Shown here one piece after another: positions 1 to 7,518 of a stretch of 64,000 bases of DNA (position 1 is its first letter; each line of letters begins with the position of its first letter). The translations under genes were made by a program, and so were the position numbers. The stretch comes from Candidatus Rokuibacteriota bacterium (GTDB taxonomy: Bacteria > Methylomirabilota > Methylomirabilia > Rokubacteriales > CSP1-6). The stretch spans positions 22,167 through 86,166 of the forward strand of contig JACPCW010000133.1 in NCBI GenBank assembly GCA_016184365.1, in the 5' to 3' direction. The notes beneath the pieces were generated by a model. It did not search any database. It was not told the DNA's origin and saw nothing but the letters and a program-made list of their open reading frames with translations.

Positions 1-32
1 TCACGTAGGACCCCGGAGCGCTCCGGACGTGA
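1..32. terminator. Nested palindromic hairpin at the left edge
   Basis: A 14-bp palindrome (CCGGAGC/GCTCCGG, 13-26) is enclosed by TCACGT (1-6) and ACGTGA (27-32), giving a stable stem with a small internal bulge. No T tract follows. It probably ends a transcript of a gene lying left of the window; this is inference from structure only. Confidence 0.4.
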
Positions 33-92
33 AAGCCGCCCGGACGGCGAAGACGGTACACGCCACGGACCGTCGGCGTCACGCGCGCCATG

Positions 93-98
93 TAGACT
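93..98 (+). promoter_or_regulatory. -10 box of dus, leaderless arrangement
   Basis: TAGACT lies 7 nt before the ATG at 106, so a start site about 7 nt downstream would fall at the start codon itself. No clear -35 box or spaced Shine-Dalgarno sequence is visible. Confidence 0.5.
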
Positions 99-105
99 GG
101 ACGGG

Positions 106-1032
106 ATGAACGCAACCACACCGCCGCTCGACATGCGTCTCGCGCCCATGGCCGGCGTCACGAACGCGCCGTTCCGTCTGGTCGCGCGCGAGTGCGGCGC
201 CGGGCGGCTGACCAGCGAAGAGCTCGACGCCACCGCGCTCGTGCGCGACAACGCGCAGACGCGCGCGCTCGCCGCCTATCTGCCGGAGGAGCGGCCGCTG
301 GCGATGCAGCTGCTCGGCGCCGATCCCGACGTGCTCGCGGAAGCCGCGCGGCGGCTCGAGGCCGCCGGCGCCGACGGCATCGATCTCAACATGGGCTGCC
401 CCGTGGCCAAGATCGTCGCGAAGGGACAGGGCGCCGCGCTCATGCGCGATCCGCTCGCCGCGGTGATGATCTTTCGCACGCTGCGCAAGGCGGTCACCGG
501 GCCGTTCACGATCAAGATCCGCGGGGGCTGGGACGACCGCATCCTGAATGCGGTGGAGATCGCGAAGCTCGCGGAAGCCGAAGGCGTGGACGCGATCACC
601 GTGCATCCGCGGACCCGCGCGCAGCAGTACACGGGGGTGGCGCCGTGGGACGTGATCGCCGACGTGGTGCACGCGGTCGCGATTCCGGTCATCGGCAACG
701 GCGACGTGCGCGACCGTGACGATGCGCGCCGCATGCGCGAAGCGACGGGATGCGCCGGCGTGATGATCGGCCGCGCCGCGCTGGGCGCGCCGTGGGTCTT
801 CTCGGCGACCGCCGTCGATCGCGACGCGCGCGCGCGGATCATCCGCCGGCACGTGGAGCTGATCCTGGCGCACCTGCCGGAGCGCACCGCGCTCGTGCAG
901 CTGAAGAAGCACCTGGCGTGGTACTCGACCGGACTCCCGGGCTCGGCGCAGGCGCGCCCGTCGATCTTCGAGTCGACGGACGCGGCGCGGGCGCAGCAGA
1001 TCTTCTGGACGCTCTGGTCGAACGCGCGCTAA
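106..1032 (+). CDS. dus: tRNA-dihydrouridine synthase (Dus)
   Basis: Flavin-dependent enzyme that reduces uridines in the tRNA D-loop using NADPH. The 308-residue length is normal for the DusA/B/C group. Visible family motifs in order: LAPMAGVT (12-19, FMN barrel strand 1), NMGCPV with the catalytic acid Cys98, KIRGGW with Lys137, HPRTRAQ with His167 (FMN phosphate and substrate side), and GNGDV near 197-201 followed by GVMIGRAALG. The C-terminal helical tRNA-binding domain is present (about 245-300). The ATG at 106 is preceded at 7 nt by a -10 box. The gene ends just before a hairpin repeat shared with 13.0 kb. The DusA, B or C subtype cannot be assigned by eye. Confidence 0.95.
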   Translation: MNATTPPLDMRLAPMAGVTNAPFRLVARECGAGRLTSEELDATALVRDNAQTRALAAYLPEERPLAMQLLGADPDVLAEAARRLEAAGADGIDLNMGCPVAKIVAKGQGAALMRDPLAAVMIFRTLRKAVTGPFTIKIRGGWDDRILNAVEIAKLAEAEGVDAITVHPRTRAQQYTGVAPWDVIADVVHAVAIPVIGNGDVRDRDDARRMREATGCAGVMIGRAALGAPWVFSATAVDRDARARIIRRHVELILAHLPERTALVQLKKHLAWYSTGLPGSAQARPSIFESTDAARAQQIFWTLWSNAR

Positions 1033-1084
1033 TCCAGAACCCGGAGCGTGATCGAGACCGGCCCGGATTCATTCCGGGTCGGTC

Positions 1085-1133
1085 GAGCGTTTGGGGGGTA
1101 TGGGGGGCCATGTCGGGGCCCCCCATCTCATCA
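1085..1133. repeat. GC-rich hairpin repeat, copy A (likely bidirectional terminator)
   Basis: A roughly 48-bp unit with a perfect 10-bp stem (ATGGGGGGCC paired with GGCCCCCCAT). A second copy in inverted orientation lies at 13005-13052 and matches at nearly all positions. Copy A sits between the convergent dus gene and the small gene at 1131, overlapping the stop codon of the latter, so a terminator role is plausible. Confidence 0.65.
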
Positions 1134-1310
1134 ATCTTTTCGCCGATCGCTGGCCCGCCGCTCCGCCGTCCACGCTTCCGCCCGCCGGCGGCGCTCTCCC
1201 TGGCGGCGGTCCATGACGACGACGACTTCCGGATCGTCCGCGAAGTCGTTCTTCAGATACTCGTAGAGCGAGCGCTGGTTACGCGCCACGACGAGGATGT
1301 CTCCGCTCAT
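1131..1310 (-). CDS. 59-residue protein, Tyr-Leu-Lys / Asp-Arg-Arg family
   Basis: I do not recognise a named function. The protein starts with a beta-strand-like ILVVARNQRSLYEYLK segment, then VVVVMDRRQGERRRR, and ends in a strongly basic ERRASDRRKD tail. The ATG at 1310 has a good Shine-Dalgarno (GGAGGG, 5 nt upstream). It follows the PLP-enzyme gene by 23 nt on the same strand, so the two are probably co-transcribed. A paralogue with the same LVVxR...SxYxYLK...DRR pattern lies at 50311-50532, which supports this being a real coding gene. The fold resembles a minimal receiver-like strand/helix unit, but that is speculation. Confidence 0.75.
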   Translation of the reverse strand: MSGDILVVARNQRSLYEYLKNDFADDPEVVVVMDRRQGERRRRAEAWTAERRASDRRKD

Positions 1311-1333
1311 CGATCCCTCCGTGGACGCCGCGC

Positions 1334-2434
1334 TCAGTCGGAGCGCCCGCGCGCGGCCACCGGCCAGATCCCTTCGACCTCGCCTTGCCGGACTGCGTGG
1401 ATGCGATCGTACAGGTTGATGGTCGGATCGCAATGCGGTGCGAAGAACTCGATGCGCTCGCCGAGCCGCAGGGGCCGGTCCGGATCGCGCAGCGCGAGCC
1501 GGCCGTGCTCGTCGCCGGCAAAGGTGTACTCGATGCCGGGCCGCTCGACGGCCTCGGGAGGAAACGGCTTGTCGGTGGAAAAGGCCTTGAGCCCCGCGTC
1601 GACCATCGCGCGGGTCGCTTCGGGCACGCTGACGACCGTCGCCACGACGGTGAGCGCCATCTCGAACGCGGTGAGCGCCTCGCTGCGCTGGCCGCCGATC
1701 CGGCGATAGTCGATGTCCATCACGCAGTAGGAGCCGGACTGCAGCTCGGTCAGCTCCGGCATCTCGACGTCGATGTCGAACGTGCCCGTCGAGCCGCCGG
1801 CCACGATCTCGACCGCAAGCCCGGCGGCCTCCGCGAGGCGGCGCGTCTCGGCGAGCGGCGCCATGGCGGCGCGTGATGCCTCGCGCCGGGCGGCCCAGCC
1901 CATCACGTGCGCGCACTGTCCGGCGTACCCCTGGAGTCCGCGGAAGCGCAGGCCGGGCAGCGACGCGATCTCGCGCGCGAGCGCGACCGCGGGCGCGCCG
2001 GGCTGAATACCGGTGCGGCGACCGCCGACCTCGATGTCGACGAGCACGTTGATCACGGCGCCGGCGGCCGTCGCGGCGCGCGACAGCTCGCGCGCGTTGT
2101 CCGCGTGATCGACGACGACCATCGTGTCCGGCGCTTCGCGGACGAGCTTCACGAGGCGCTCGATCTTCGCGGCCGGCACGACTTCGGTCGTGATGAGCAG
2201 CCCGCGAATGCCCTCGGCCGCCATCACCTCGGCCTCGCCGAGCTTCGCGCAGGCGACACCGATCGCGCCGGCCTTGATCTGACGGCGCGCGATCTCCGGG
2301 CAGCGGTGCGTCTTCGCGTGCGGCCTGAGGTTCTTGCCGGCGCGCGTGACGTGCGCGGCCATGCGGTCGAGGTTGCGCTCGAAGCGGTCGAGATCGAGAA
2401 CGAGCGCCGGCGTGGGGATGTCGTCGCGTTTCAC
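1334..2434 (-). CDS. DSD1-type PLP enzyme (D-threonine aldolase / D-serine dehydratase-like)
   Basis: Fold-type III PLP enzyme: alanine-racemase-like N-terminal barrel (about 1-240) plus the C-terminal D-serine-dehydratase-like domain. The PLP lysine is Lys41 in RPHAKTHR; PTPALVLDLDRFERN at the N-terminus is typical. The 366-residue length matches D-threonine aldolases and 3-hydroxy-D-aspartate aldolases. It would cleave or dehydrate a beta-hydroxy-D-amino acid in the cytoplasm; which substrate cannot be told. The C-terminal region keeps a His/Cys-type metal region (FFAPHCDPTINLYDRI). GTG start at 2434, no clear ribosome-binding site, with a -10 box 10 nt upstream. Confidence 0.88.
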   Translation of the reverse strand: MKRDDIPTPALVLDLDRFERNLDRMAAHVTRAGKNLRPHAKTHRCPEIARRQIKAGAIGVACAKLGEAEVMAAEGIRGLLITTEVVPAAKIERLVKLVREAPDTMVVVDHADNARELSRAATAAGAVINVLVDIEVGGRRTGIQPGAPAVALAREIASLPGLRFRGLQGYAGQCAHVMGWAARREASRAAMAPLAETRRLAEAAGLAVEIVAGGSTGTFDIDVEMPELTELQSGSYCVMDIDYRRIGGQRSEALTAFEMALTVVATVVSVPEATRAMVDAGLKAFSTDKPFPPEAVERPGIEYTFAGDEHGRLALRDPDRPLRLGERIEFFAPHCDPTINLYDRIHAVRQGEVEGIWPVAARGRSD

Positions 2435-2444
2435 GGTGCCGCCG

Positions 2445-2450
2445 AATCTA
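2445..2450 (-). promoter_or_regulatory. -10 box of the PLP-enzyme gene
   Basis: On the minus strand TAGATT ends 10 nt before the GTG start at 2434. No Shine-Dalgarno lies between, consistent with a leaderless or near-leaderless message. Confidence 0.4.
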
Positions 2451-2482
2451 CCACACCGGGCAGGGCGCCGGCGGGGCCCGGA

Positions 2483-2684
2483 CTACCGGCGAAGGCGGTT
2501 GGCGCGGTCGGCCTGGATCGCGTTCGTGACGCTGTAGTCGAGCTCGGGACGGCTGAGCGGCCGCTGCCGGCTCTCGCGGATGATCTCGTCGCGCGCTCGG
2601 CGGCGACGCGTGCTCCTGCTGCGCCGCCACGGGAACCGGTGACAGAACGAGCGCGACGATGAAAGCCGACGCGAAGCGCGTCAT
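2483..2684 (-). pseudogene. Small exported protein interrupted by one frameshift
   Basis: The ATG at 2684 opens a clear Sec signal peptide (AFIVALVLSPVPVAAQQ). After about 30 residues the reading frame turns into low-quality Arg/Pro sequence, whereas the +1 frame gives a normal hydrophilic tail (DEIIRESRQRPLSRPELDYS, then TNAIQADRANRLRR) ending in TAG at 2483. The distance from ATG to this stop is 202 nt, one base more than 66 codons plus stop, so one base is extra near 2590 inside AGCGCGCGACGAG. A strong GGGGGG ribosome site precedes the start. I do not recognise the family. Either a sequencing indel or a real frameshift. Confidence 0.6.
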
Positions 2685-2745
2685 GACGCCCCCCTTACCG
2701 CCCAGCGTATACCGATCCGGCCCATGCCGTTCAAGCTTGCAACCG

Positions 2746-3216
2746 TCATTCCACGCTGACGCGATTCGGCAGCTCGTCGACGTCGTCCGGGCGGCGCGGG
2801 AAATGGCTGGCGAGCGCCCGGCCGAGTTCCTCGACGGCGATCACGATCGCCTCGCGCGTCGCGCCGCGTCGCAGGCGCTCGCGCATCACGTCGCGTATCG
2901 CCTGCCAGTAGCCGTCACCGACGCGCGCGTGGATCCCCTCGTCGCCGAAGATCGCGAACTTGTGATCGTCGAGCGCGATGTAGATCAGCACCCCGTTACG
3001 GTCGCGTGTGGTCTCCATGCCGAGGCTTGCGAACACCTCGCGGGCGCGCTCCAGCGGATCGAGCGACCGCCGGAAGTGCGCGCGCGGCACATGCGGTTCG
3101 AGGTGGACGCGGATCTCGGCCGACGTCCCGGCCTCGGCGTTCGTCACGCTCGCGGCGATCATGTCGAGGTCTTCCGCGGTCAGTCGCTGCGTCAGCCAGC
3201 GCGGCGGTGTCGTCAT
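2746..3216 (-). CDS. TPM-domain protein (second YgcG-like protein of the lemA operon)
   Basis: 156 residues starting MTTPPRWLTQRL. It carries a TPM/YgcG fold (strand TSAEIRVHLEP, then RNGVLIYIALDDHKFAIFGD, then GDGYWQAIRDVM) without a signal peptide or membrane helix, so it is the soluble partner usually encoded after ygcG. The ATG shares one base with the TGA of the upstream gene (TGATG), which points to translational coupling. A single open frame runs through from 3879 to 2746, but that fusion is an artefact of the frameshift in the upstream gene, because the typical Gly-rich end plus TGA is visible in another frame. Confidence 0.75.
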   Translation of the reverse strand: MTTPPRWLTQRLTAEDLDMIAASVTNAEAGTSAEIRVHLEPHVPRAHFRRSLDPLERAREVFASLGMETTRDRNGVLIYIALDDHKFAIFGDEGIHARVGDGYWQAIRDVMRERLRRGATREAIVIAVEELGRALASHFPRRPDDVDELPNRVSVE

Positions 3217-3879
3217 CACCAGCTTCCGCTCGCGCCGCCGCCGCCGAACCCGCCGCCACCACCGGAGAAGCCTCCGCCCGCCGCGCGAGCGGCTCATTTC
3301 CATGCCGAGGATGACGGCGATGACGAGGAACACGACGAGCAGACCGATGCCCCGGCCCGTCACCTTGACCTCCGGCCCGCGTTTCACCGGCGCGTTCGGC
3401 GCATCGCCGACGCGCGAGTAGATCGCGAGCACCGCCGCTTCGAGGCCCGCCGCATACCGTCGCTCGCGAAACCGCGGCGCGATCGTGTCGGCGATGATGC
3501 GTCCGGCCACGACGTCGGGGATCTGGCCCTCGAGACCGTAGCCGACTTCGAGTCGGATCTTGCGGTCGTCGAGAAGGACGACGACGATGACGCCGTTGTC
3601 GAGCCCCTTCTGGCCGATGCGCCACCGCTCGCCGAGCCAGATCGAGAGCTCCTCGATGCCGCCGACCGCGCCCTTGCCGGGAAGCTGCACGCTCTCGAGC
3701 GAGCGGAAGATCGCGATGGCGACCTGCGCGCCGGTCGCGCGCTCGCGCTCCGCGATGACCTGTTCGAGCCGATCGCGCTCGGCGGCGCCGAGCAGATTCG
3801 CGTAGTCGTTGACGCGGGCGGCTGGGGCGGTCGGCGGCTCGAACGCTAGCGCGACGGCGAGGAGGAGCCCGAGGAGCAC
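3216..3879 (-). pseudogene. YgcG/TPM-domain membrane protein with a frameshift near 3280
   Basis: GTG start at 3879, signal peptide (LLGLLLAVALAFEPP), a TPM domain (VNDYANLL, DNGVIVVVLLDDRKIRLEVG) and a membrane helix (GIGLLVVFLVIAVILGM). After the helix the frame reads into Arg-rich nonsense. The neighbouring frame gives the hallmark tail of this family, GGGFSGGGGGFGGGGASGSW, followed by TGA at 3216. The span is 664 nt, one base over a multiple of three, so one extra base lies in the GCGCGGCGGGCGG stretch around 3275-3300. Such proteins work with LemA at the inner membrane; their biochemical role is poorly defined. It may be intact in the living organism if the indel is a sequencing error. 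Confidence 0.75.
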
Positions 3880-3882
3880 ACC

Positions 3883-4476
3883 CTAGAACTTCACGCGCGG
3901 TGGCGTGGCCGCGTCGGGTATCGCTTCGAAGAACGCCTTCGGCCGATAGCCGGCGCTACCGGCGATGAAGCGCTGCGGGAACGTCTGGACGCGGACGTTG
4001 TACGTGCGCACGACCTCGTTGTAGCGCCGGCGCTCGTTCGAGATCCGGTTCTCGGTGCCTTCGAGCTGGGTCTGCAGGGCGATGAAGTTCTGGTTCGCCT
4101 TCAGGTCGGGATAGCGCTCGACGGTGACGAGCAGTCGCGAGAGTGCGCCGGACAGCGCGTTCTGCGCCTGCTGGAAGCGCCGCATCGCCTCGGGATCGGC
4201 GAGCGCTTCGGGCGTGAGCTGGATCGAGCTGGCGCTCGCGCGCGCCTTCGTCACTTCTTCCAGCACGGTGCGCTCGTGCGCGGCGTAGCCTTTGACCGTT
4301 TCGACGAGATTGGGAATCAGGTCCGCGCGGCGCTGGTACTGGTTCTGGACCTGCGCCCACTGCGCCGCGACGTCCTGATCGAGCCCGACGAGGCTGTTGA
4401 CGATACCGATGCCCCAGACGACGACACCGAAGACGGCGATCGCGATCACGGCGAGGACGATCAGCCCGGTGCGCAC
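3883..4476 (-). CDS. lemA: LemA family membrane protein
   Basis: 197 residues. One N-terminal transmembrane helix (about 4-30) is followed by the conserved LemA coiled helical region: QWAQVQNQYQRRADLIPNLV (about 40-59), VKGYAAHE and the RRRYNEVVRTYN segment. LemA proteins are anchored with a short periplasmic N-terminus and a helical body; their function is unclear. It heads a lemA-ygcG-ygcG2 operon, a known gene arrangement, with 3 nt to the next start. GTG start at 4476 with a perfect TATAAT 5 nt upstream and no ribosome-binding site. Confidence 0.92.
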   Translation of the reverse strand: MRTGLIVLAVIAIAVFGVVVWGIGIVNSLVGLDQDVAAQWAQVQNQYQRRADLIPNLVETVKGYAAHERTVLEEVTKARASASSIQLTPEALADPEAMRRFQQAQNALSGALSRLLVTVERYPDLKANQNFIALQTQLEGTENRISNERRRYNEVVRTYNVRVQTFPQRFIAGSAGYRPKAFFEAIPDAATPPRVKF

Positions 4477-4481
4477 GCTTC

Positions 4482-4507
4482 ATTATAAGCATGGTTCGCG
4501 CTAGTAT
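4482..4507. promoter_or_regulatory. Back-to-back leaderless promoters for lemA (-) and the hotdog gene (+)
   Basis: The 37 nt between the two GTG starts hold both -10 boxes: TATAAT on the minus strand (4487 to 4482, 5 nt before the lemA GTG) and TAGTAT on the plus strand (4502-4507, 6 nt before the GTG at 4514). There is no room for a 5' leader on either side, and each -35 region must overlap the opposite promoter. Confidence 0.6.
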
Positions 4508-4513
4508 CCCGCC

Positions 4514-5329
4514 GTGCCCGACTCGCTCCCGGAGTACCGCGTCAAGGCGCGCAACACGTCGCCGTCCGGCGAGAACAAGATCCACGACGACGCGATCGCG
4601 CAAAAGTACGGTTTTCGCGGCGGCCTCGTCCCCGGCGTCACCGTTTACGCGTACATGACGCACCCGCTCGCCGAAGCGTTCGGCGCCGGATGGCTCGAGC
4701 GCGGCACGGCGAGCGTCCGCTTCGTGAAGCCGATCCTCGAGGACGAGGAAGTCGTCGTGCGCGGCGAGGTCACCGAGCGCACGCGGCAGCGGGTGACGGC
4801 GACGGTCACCGCGACGACGACCGACGGCGGCGAGTGCGCCACGGCGACGATCACGCTGCCCGCCGGATCGCCGACGCCCATCAATCCGGCGCTCTACCGC
4901 GAGGCGCCGCTGCCGGATGAACGTCCGGCCGCCACGCGCGAGCATCTCGGCGCGGTCGACGTGCTCGGCACGCCGGTCGCGCTCTACGACGCCGAGCGCG
5001 CGGCGGGCTATCTCGACACGGTCTCCGACGCCCTCGCGATCTATCGCGGCGCCGGCGGCCGGGTGCATCCCGCGTTCTATCTCGACCAGGCGAACCGCGC
5101 GCTCGACCGCAACGTCCGGATGGGTCCGTGGATCCACGTCGGGAGCGTCGTGCGACATCTCGGCGCCGCACGCATCGGTCAGACGCTGCGCACGCGCGGT
5201 CGCGTGCGGTCGCTGTTCGAAAAGAAGGGCCGCGAGTTCGTGGAGCTCGACCTCGCCCTGCTCGCCGACGGACGTCCCGTCGCGCACATTCTCCACACCG
5301 CCATCTACCGGCTGCCCGAGCCGGCCTGA
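4514..5329 (+). CDS. Double-hotdog MaoC-like hydratase/thioester-binding protein
   Basis: 271 residues, GTG start. The N-terminal half carries a hotdog signature (KIHDDAIAQKYGFRGGLVPG, then VSFV-type core ASVRFVKPIL) and the C-terminal half repeats the fold (GRVHPAFYLDQANRAL, IGQTLRTRGRVRSLFEKKG). The N-terminal half has His-Asp in a MaoC hydratase position, but the canonical hydratase motif is incomplete, so it may be a dehydratase or only a CoA-thioester binder. It precedes nfeD by 7 nt, which may just reflect compact packing. Confidence 0.7.
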   Translation: MPDSLPEYRVKARNTSPSGENKIHDDAIAQKYGFRGGLVPGVTVYAYMTHPLAEAFGAGWLERGTASVRFVKPILEDEEVVVRGEVTERTRQRVTATVTATTTDGGECATATITLPAGSPTPINPALYREAPLPDERPAATREHLGAVDVLGTPVALYDAERAAGYLDTVSDALAIYRGAGGRVHPAFYLDQANRALDRNVRMGPWIHVGSVVRHLGAARIGQTLRTRGRVRSLFEKKGREFVELDLALLADGRPVAHILHTAIYRLPEPA

Positions 5330-5336
5330 GCGCGCG

Positions 5337-5788
5337 ATGGAGTGGTGGGTCTGGGTCCTGCCGGATTCGTCCTCCTCGGGCTCGAGATCCTGACGCCCGG
5401 CGGCTTTTACGTGCTGTTCTTCGGCGTCGGCGCCGTCGTCGTGGGTGTGCTCGCCGGCCTCGGTGTCTCCGGTCCGTCGTGGACGCAGTGGCTCATCTTC
5501 TCGGTCGTCTCGATCGTCTCGCTGGCGCTCTTCCGCGGCCCGCTCGTCCGCACGATGGACACGCGCACGTCGCCGGAAGCGATCGACGCGCTCGAAAGCG
5601 AAATCGCGATCGCCCTCGAAGACCTGGCGCCCGGCGCGTTCGGCAAGGCCGAGCTGCGCGGCACGTCGTGGAGCGCGCAGAACGTCGACGAGCGCGCGAT
5701 CTCTCGCGGCGCCCGCTGCCAGGTGACGCGGGTCGATGGCCTCATGCTCCGGCTCCGCGCCGAGTCGTCCCAGGGAGGGACCCCATGA
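5337..5788 (+). pseudogene. nfeD: NfeD-like membrane protein, N-terminus broken by one missing base
   Basis: The ATG at 5337 gives the typical NfeD start MEWWVWVL, then the frame is lost. The frame continued from a GTG at 5342 gives AGFVLLGLEILTPGGFYVLF and the rest of the protein: two or three membrane helices and a C-terminal OB-fold (AELRGTSWSAQNVDERAISR, about 105-145). Inserting one base at about 5360 restores a perfect family N-terminus, so a one-base deletion is likely. NfeD partners of SPFH proteins act in membrane quality control. The stop overlaps the ATG of the SPFH gene (ATGA). If expressed as it stands it would have to start at GTG 5342 and lack part of helix 1. Confidence 0.75.
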
Positions 5789-6804
5789 CGGAAGCCGCTG
5801 TCGTCTTCGTCATCCTGGCCGTGCTCGTGATCGTCGTGATCGCGAAGACCGCCGTCGTCGTCCCGCAGCAGAACGCGTTCGTCGTCGAGCGGCTCGGCAA
5901 GTACCGGGGCACGCTGCCGGCGGGCTTTCACGTGCTCGTCCCCTTCTTCGACGTGATCCGCTACCGGCATTCGTTGAAGGAGACGGCGATCGACATCCCC
6001 GAGCAGGTCTGCATCACGCGCGACAACGTCCAGGTCCACGTGGACGGCGTCATCTACCTGAAGGTCCTCGATCCCCAGCGCGCGTCGTACGGTGTGTCCG
6101 ACTACCTCTTCGCGATCACGCAGCTCGCGCAGACCACGCTCCGCAGCGAGGTCGGCAAGATCGACCTCGACCGGACGTTCGAGGAGCGGACGCACGTCAA
6201 CATGCAGGTCGTGACCGAGCTCGACAAGGCGTCCGAGCCGTGGGGCATCAAGGTGCTGCGCTACGAGATCAAGAACATCACGCCGCCGAAGGACGTGCTC
6301 GCCGCGATGGAAAAGCAGATGCGCGCCGAGCGGGAGAAGCGCGCGGTGATCCTGACGTCCGAGGGCGAGCGCGACGCGGCGATCAACAGCGCCGAGGGCC
6401 AGAAGCAGCAGGTCATCAAGGCGTCGGAGGCGAAGAAGCAGCAGCAGATCAACGAGGCCGAGGGTGCGGCGGCCGCGATCCTCTCCATCGCCGCCGCGAC
6501 GGCGGAGGGCGTGCGCCGTGTCGCCGAAGCGTCGCAGGTCCCCGGCGGCTACGAGGCGATTCAGCTCCGCGTCGCCGAGCAGTACATCACGAAGTTCGGC
6601 GAGCTCGCGAACGCGACGGACACGACGATGATCGTCCCGGCCGGCGTCGCCGACGTCGCGGGCATGATGGCGACGGCCATGAACATCATCCGGCCGACGG
6701 GCCCGAACGGCGGCGGCAACGTCGCGCCCGCGGCCGCGACGTCGGAGAGCCCCGAGTCGCCGTTCCGGCGCCCGCCGCCCGGCTGGGCGAAGCCGCCCGA
6801 GTGA
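5785..6804 (+). CDS. SPFH/band 7 membrane protein (stomatin/QmcA type)
   Basis: 339 residues: N-terminal membrane helix (about 4-24), the stomatin start VPQQNAFVVERLGKYRGTL, the PHB domain (about 25-190; VCITRDNVQVHVDGVIYLKV), then a long Ala/Glu/Lys coiled coil (RAEREKRAVILTSEGERDAA onward, 185-260) and a Pro-rich C-terminal tail. It forms membrane-associated oligomers linked to proteolysis and membrane organisation. The ATG at 5785 has a Shine-Dalgarno (GGGAGGGA) and overlaps the nfeD stop by 4 nt. The operon with nfeD is a classic arrangement. Confidence 0.92.
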   Translation: MTEAAVVFVILAVLVIVVIAKTAVVVPQQNAFVVERLGKYRGTLPAGFHVLVPFFDVIRYRHSLKETAIDIPEQVCITRDNVQVHVDGVIYLKVLDPQRASYGVSDYLFAITQLAQTTLRSEVGKIDLDRTFEERTHVNMQVVTELDKASEPWGIKVLRYEIKNITPPKDVLAAMEKQMRAEREKRAVILTSEGERDAAINSAEGQKQQVIKASEAKKQQQINEAEGAAAAILSIAAATAEGVRRVAEASQVPGGYEAIQLRVAEQYITKFGELANATDTTMIVPAGVADVAGMMATAMNIIRPTGPNGGGNVAPAAATSESPESPFRRPPPGWAKPPE

Positions 6805-6872
6805 CGCAGCCGAGCGCCCGGGCGACCGACGTGCTCCACCCCTGAGGAAGCCGGATCGTGCGCGAGGCCGGC

Positions 6873-6918
6873 GCTGTCTCTGCGCGGCGACACTCGACCG
6901 TCTCTCCTCGGAGACAGC
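6873..6918. repeat. Inverted repeat in the gap between SPFH and the next gene
   Basis: GCTGTCTC (6873-6880) pairs with GAGACAGC (6911-6918) across 30 nt. The 176-nt gap has no other gene that I can see. The repeat may end SPFH transcription or mark the left border of the accessory island. Confidence 0.25.
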
Positions 6919-6980
6919 AAAGGCCCGCTTGTGCCTCCCGGCGCCGTGGACTACGGTTCCGTTGGAACTGACGACGAGGC

Positions 6981-7349
6981 ATGCGGACACTCCTACATCT
7001 CAAACCGGGCCAGAAGGGCACGAAGCAGCTGGTCGCGCAGTACGGTGACCGTCTGCTCTGCGTGCGCTATCGCTACGATGCGCAGATGAAGAGACGGTAC
7101 AAGACCGTGGAACTCGTGGTCGCAGAGCGCGACTGGGAACCGCCGTCGGCCCGGCTGCCCGCCGATCAGATCGTGGGATTGCACGTTGCCTTCGCGGAAG
7201 CGGAGCTGCGGCAAAGGGTGAAGCAGGCAGGTGCCAGATGGAATCCCGACCGAAAGCTGTGGGAGATGCGCTACCGGCAGGCGGTCGCGCTCAAACTGGA
7301 AGCGCGCATCGTGGCGGAACCGGCATCCAATAGCGGATGCCGCGCGTGA
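6981..7349 (+). CDS. Conserved hypothetical protein, 122 aa
   Basis: Basic protein opening MRTLLHLKPGQKGTKQLVAQ, then YGDRLLCVRYRYD and, near the end, QAGARWNPDRKLWEMRYRQA. I recall proteins with this opening from many proteobacterial and soil genomes, where they lie beside mobile or accessory DNA, but I know of no function. The C-terminal Trp-rich part resembles DNA-associated small domains found near transposases. No ribosome-binding site of note. Its 3' end overlaps the GCATCC repeat cluster. Confidence 0.6.
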   Translation: MRTLLHLKPGQKGTKQLVAQYGDRLLCVRYRYDAQMKRRYKTVELVVAERDWEPPSARLPADQIVGLHVAFAEAELRQRVKQAGARWNPDRKLWEMRYRQAVALKLEARIVAEPASNSGCRA

Positions 7350-7430
7350 AGGCTCCGAGCATCCACATGTGGATGCTCGCCCGGCATCTGCGCTTGGATG
7401 CTTGCGTCGACTATTGGATGCCAAGCATCC
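7321..7430. repeat. Cluster of GCATCC/GGATGC inverted repeats
   Basis: Three nested palindromes in 110 bp: CGGCATCC-N6-GGATGCCG (7321-7342), a perfect 22-bp palindrome at 7357-7378 (centre CACATGTG), and GGATGCTTG...CAAGCATCC (7396-7404 and 7422-7430). All share the GCATCC core. They may be a REP-type element, a protein-binding array or a decayed recombination site. It lies at the junction from high-GC to lower-GC DNA. Confidence 0.5.
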
Positions 7431-7518
7431 CGTGCCGGGCGCCGGTTGTTGCAGTCGAATAGTAGTTCGGTGGCACATCGGCACGATGCCTTTTGGCATG
7501 AGCGAGGGAGTGATACAT

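Noticed and set aside
2746..3879. A single 377-aa two-domain TPM protein
   Set aside because: The other frame has the hallmark Gly-rich tail and TGA of the first gene, and an overlapping ATG opens the second.
6805..6980. A small gene between the SPFH gene and 6981
   Set aside because: No frame with a ribosome site and sensible composition; only an 8-bp inverted repeat.
7321..7480. A fourth attC site in the GCATCC repeat cluster
   Set aside because: Palindromes are perfect with no bulge and lack RYYYAAC/GTTRRRY ends; only a stray GTTCGGT occurs at 7465.
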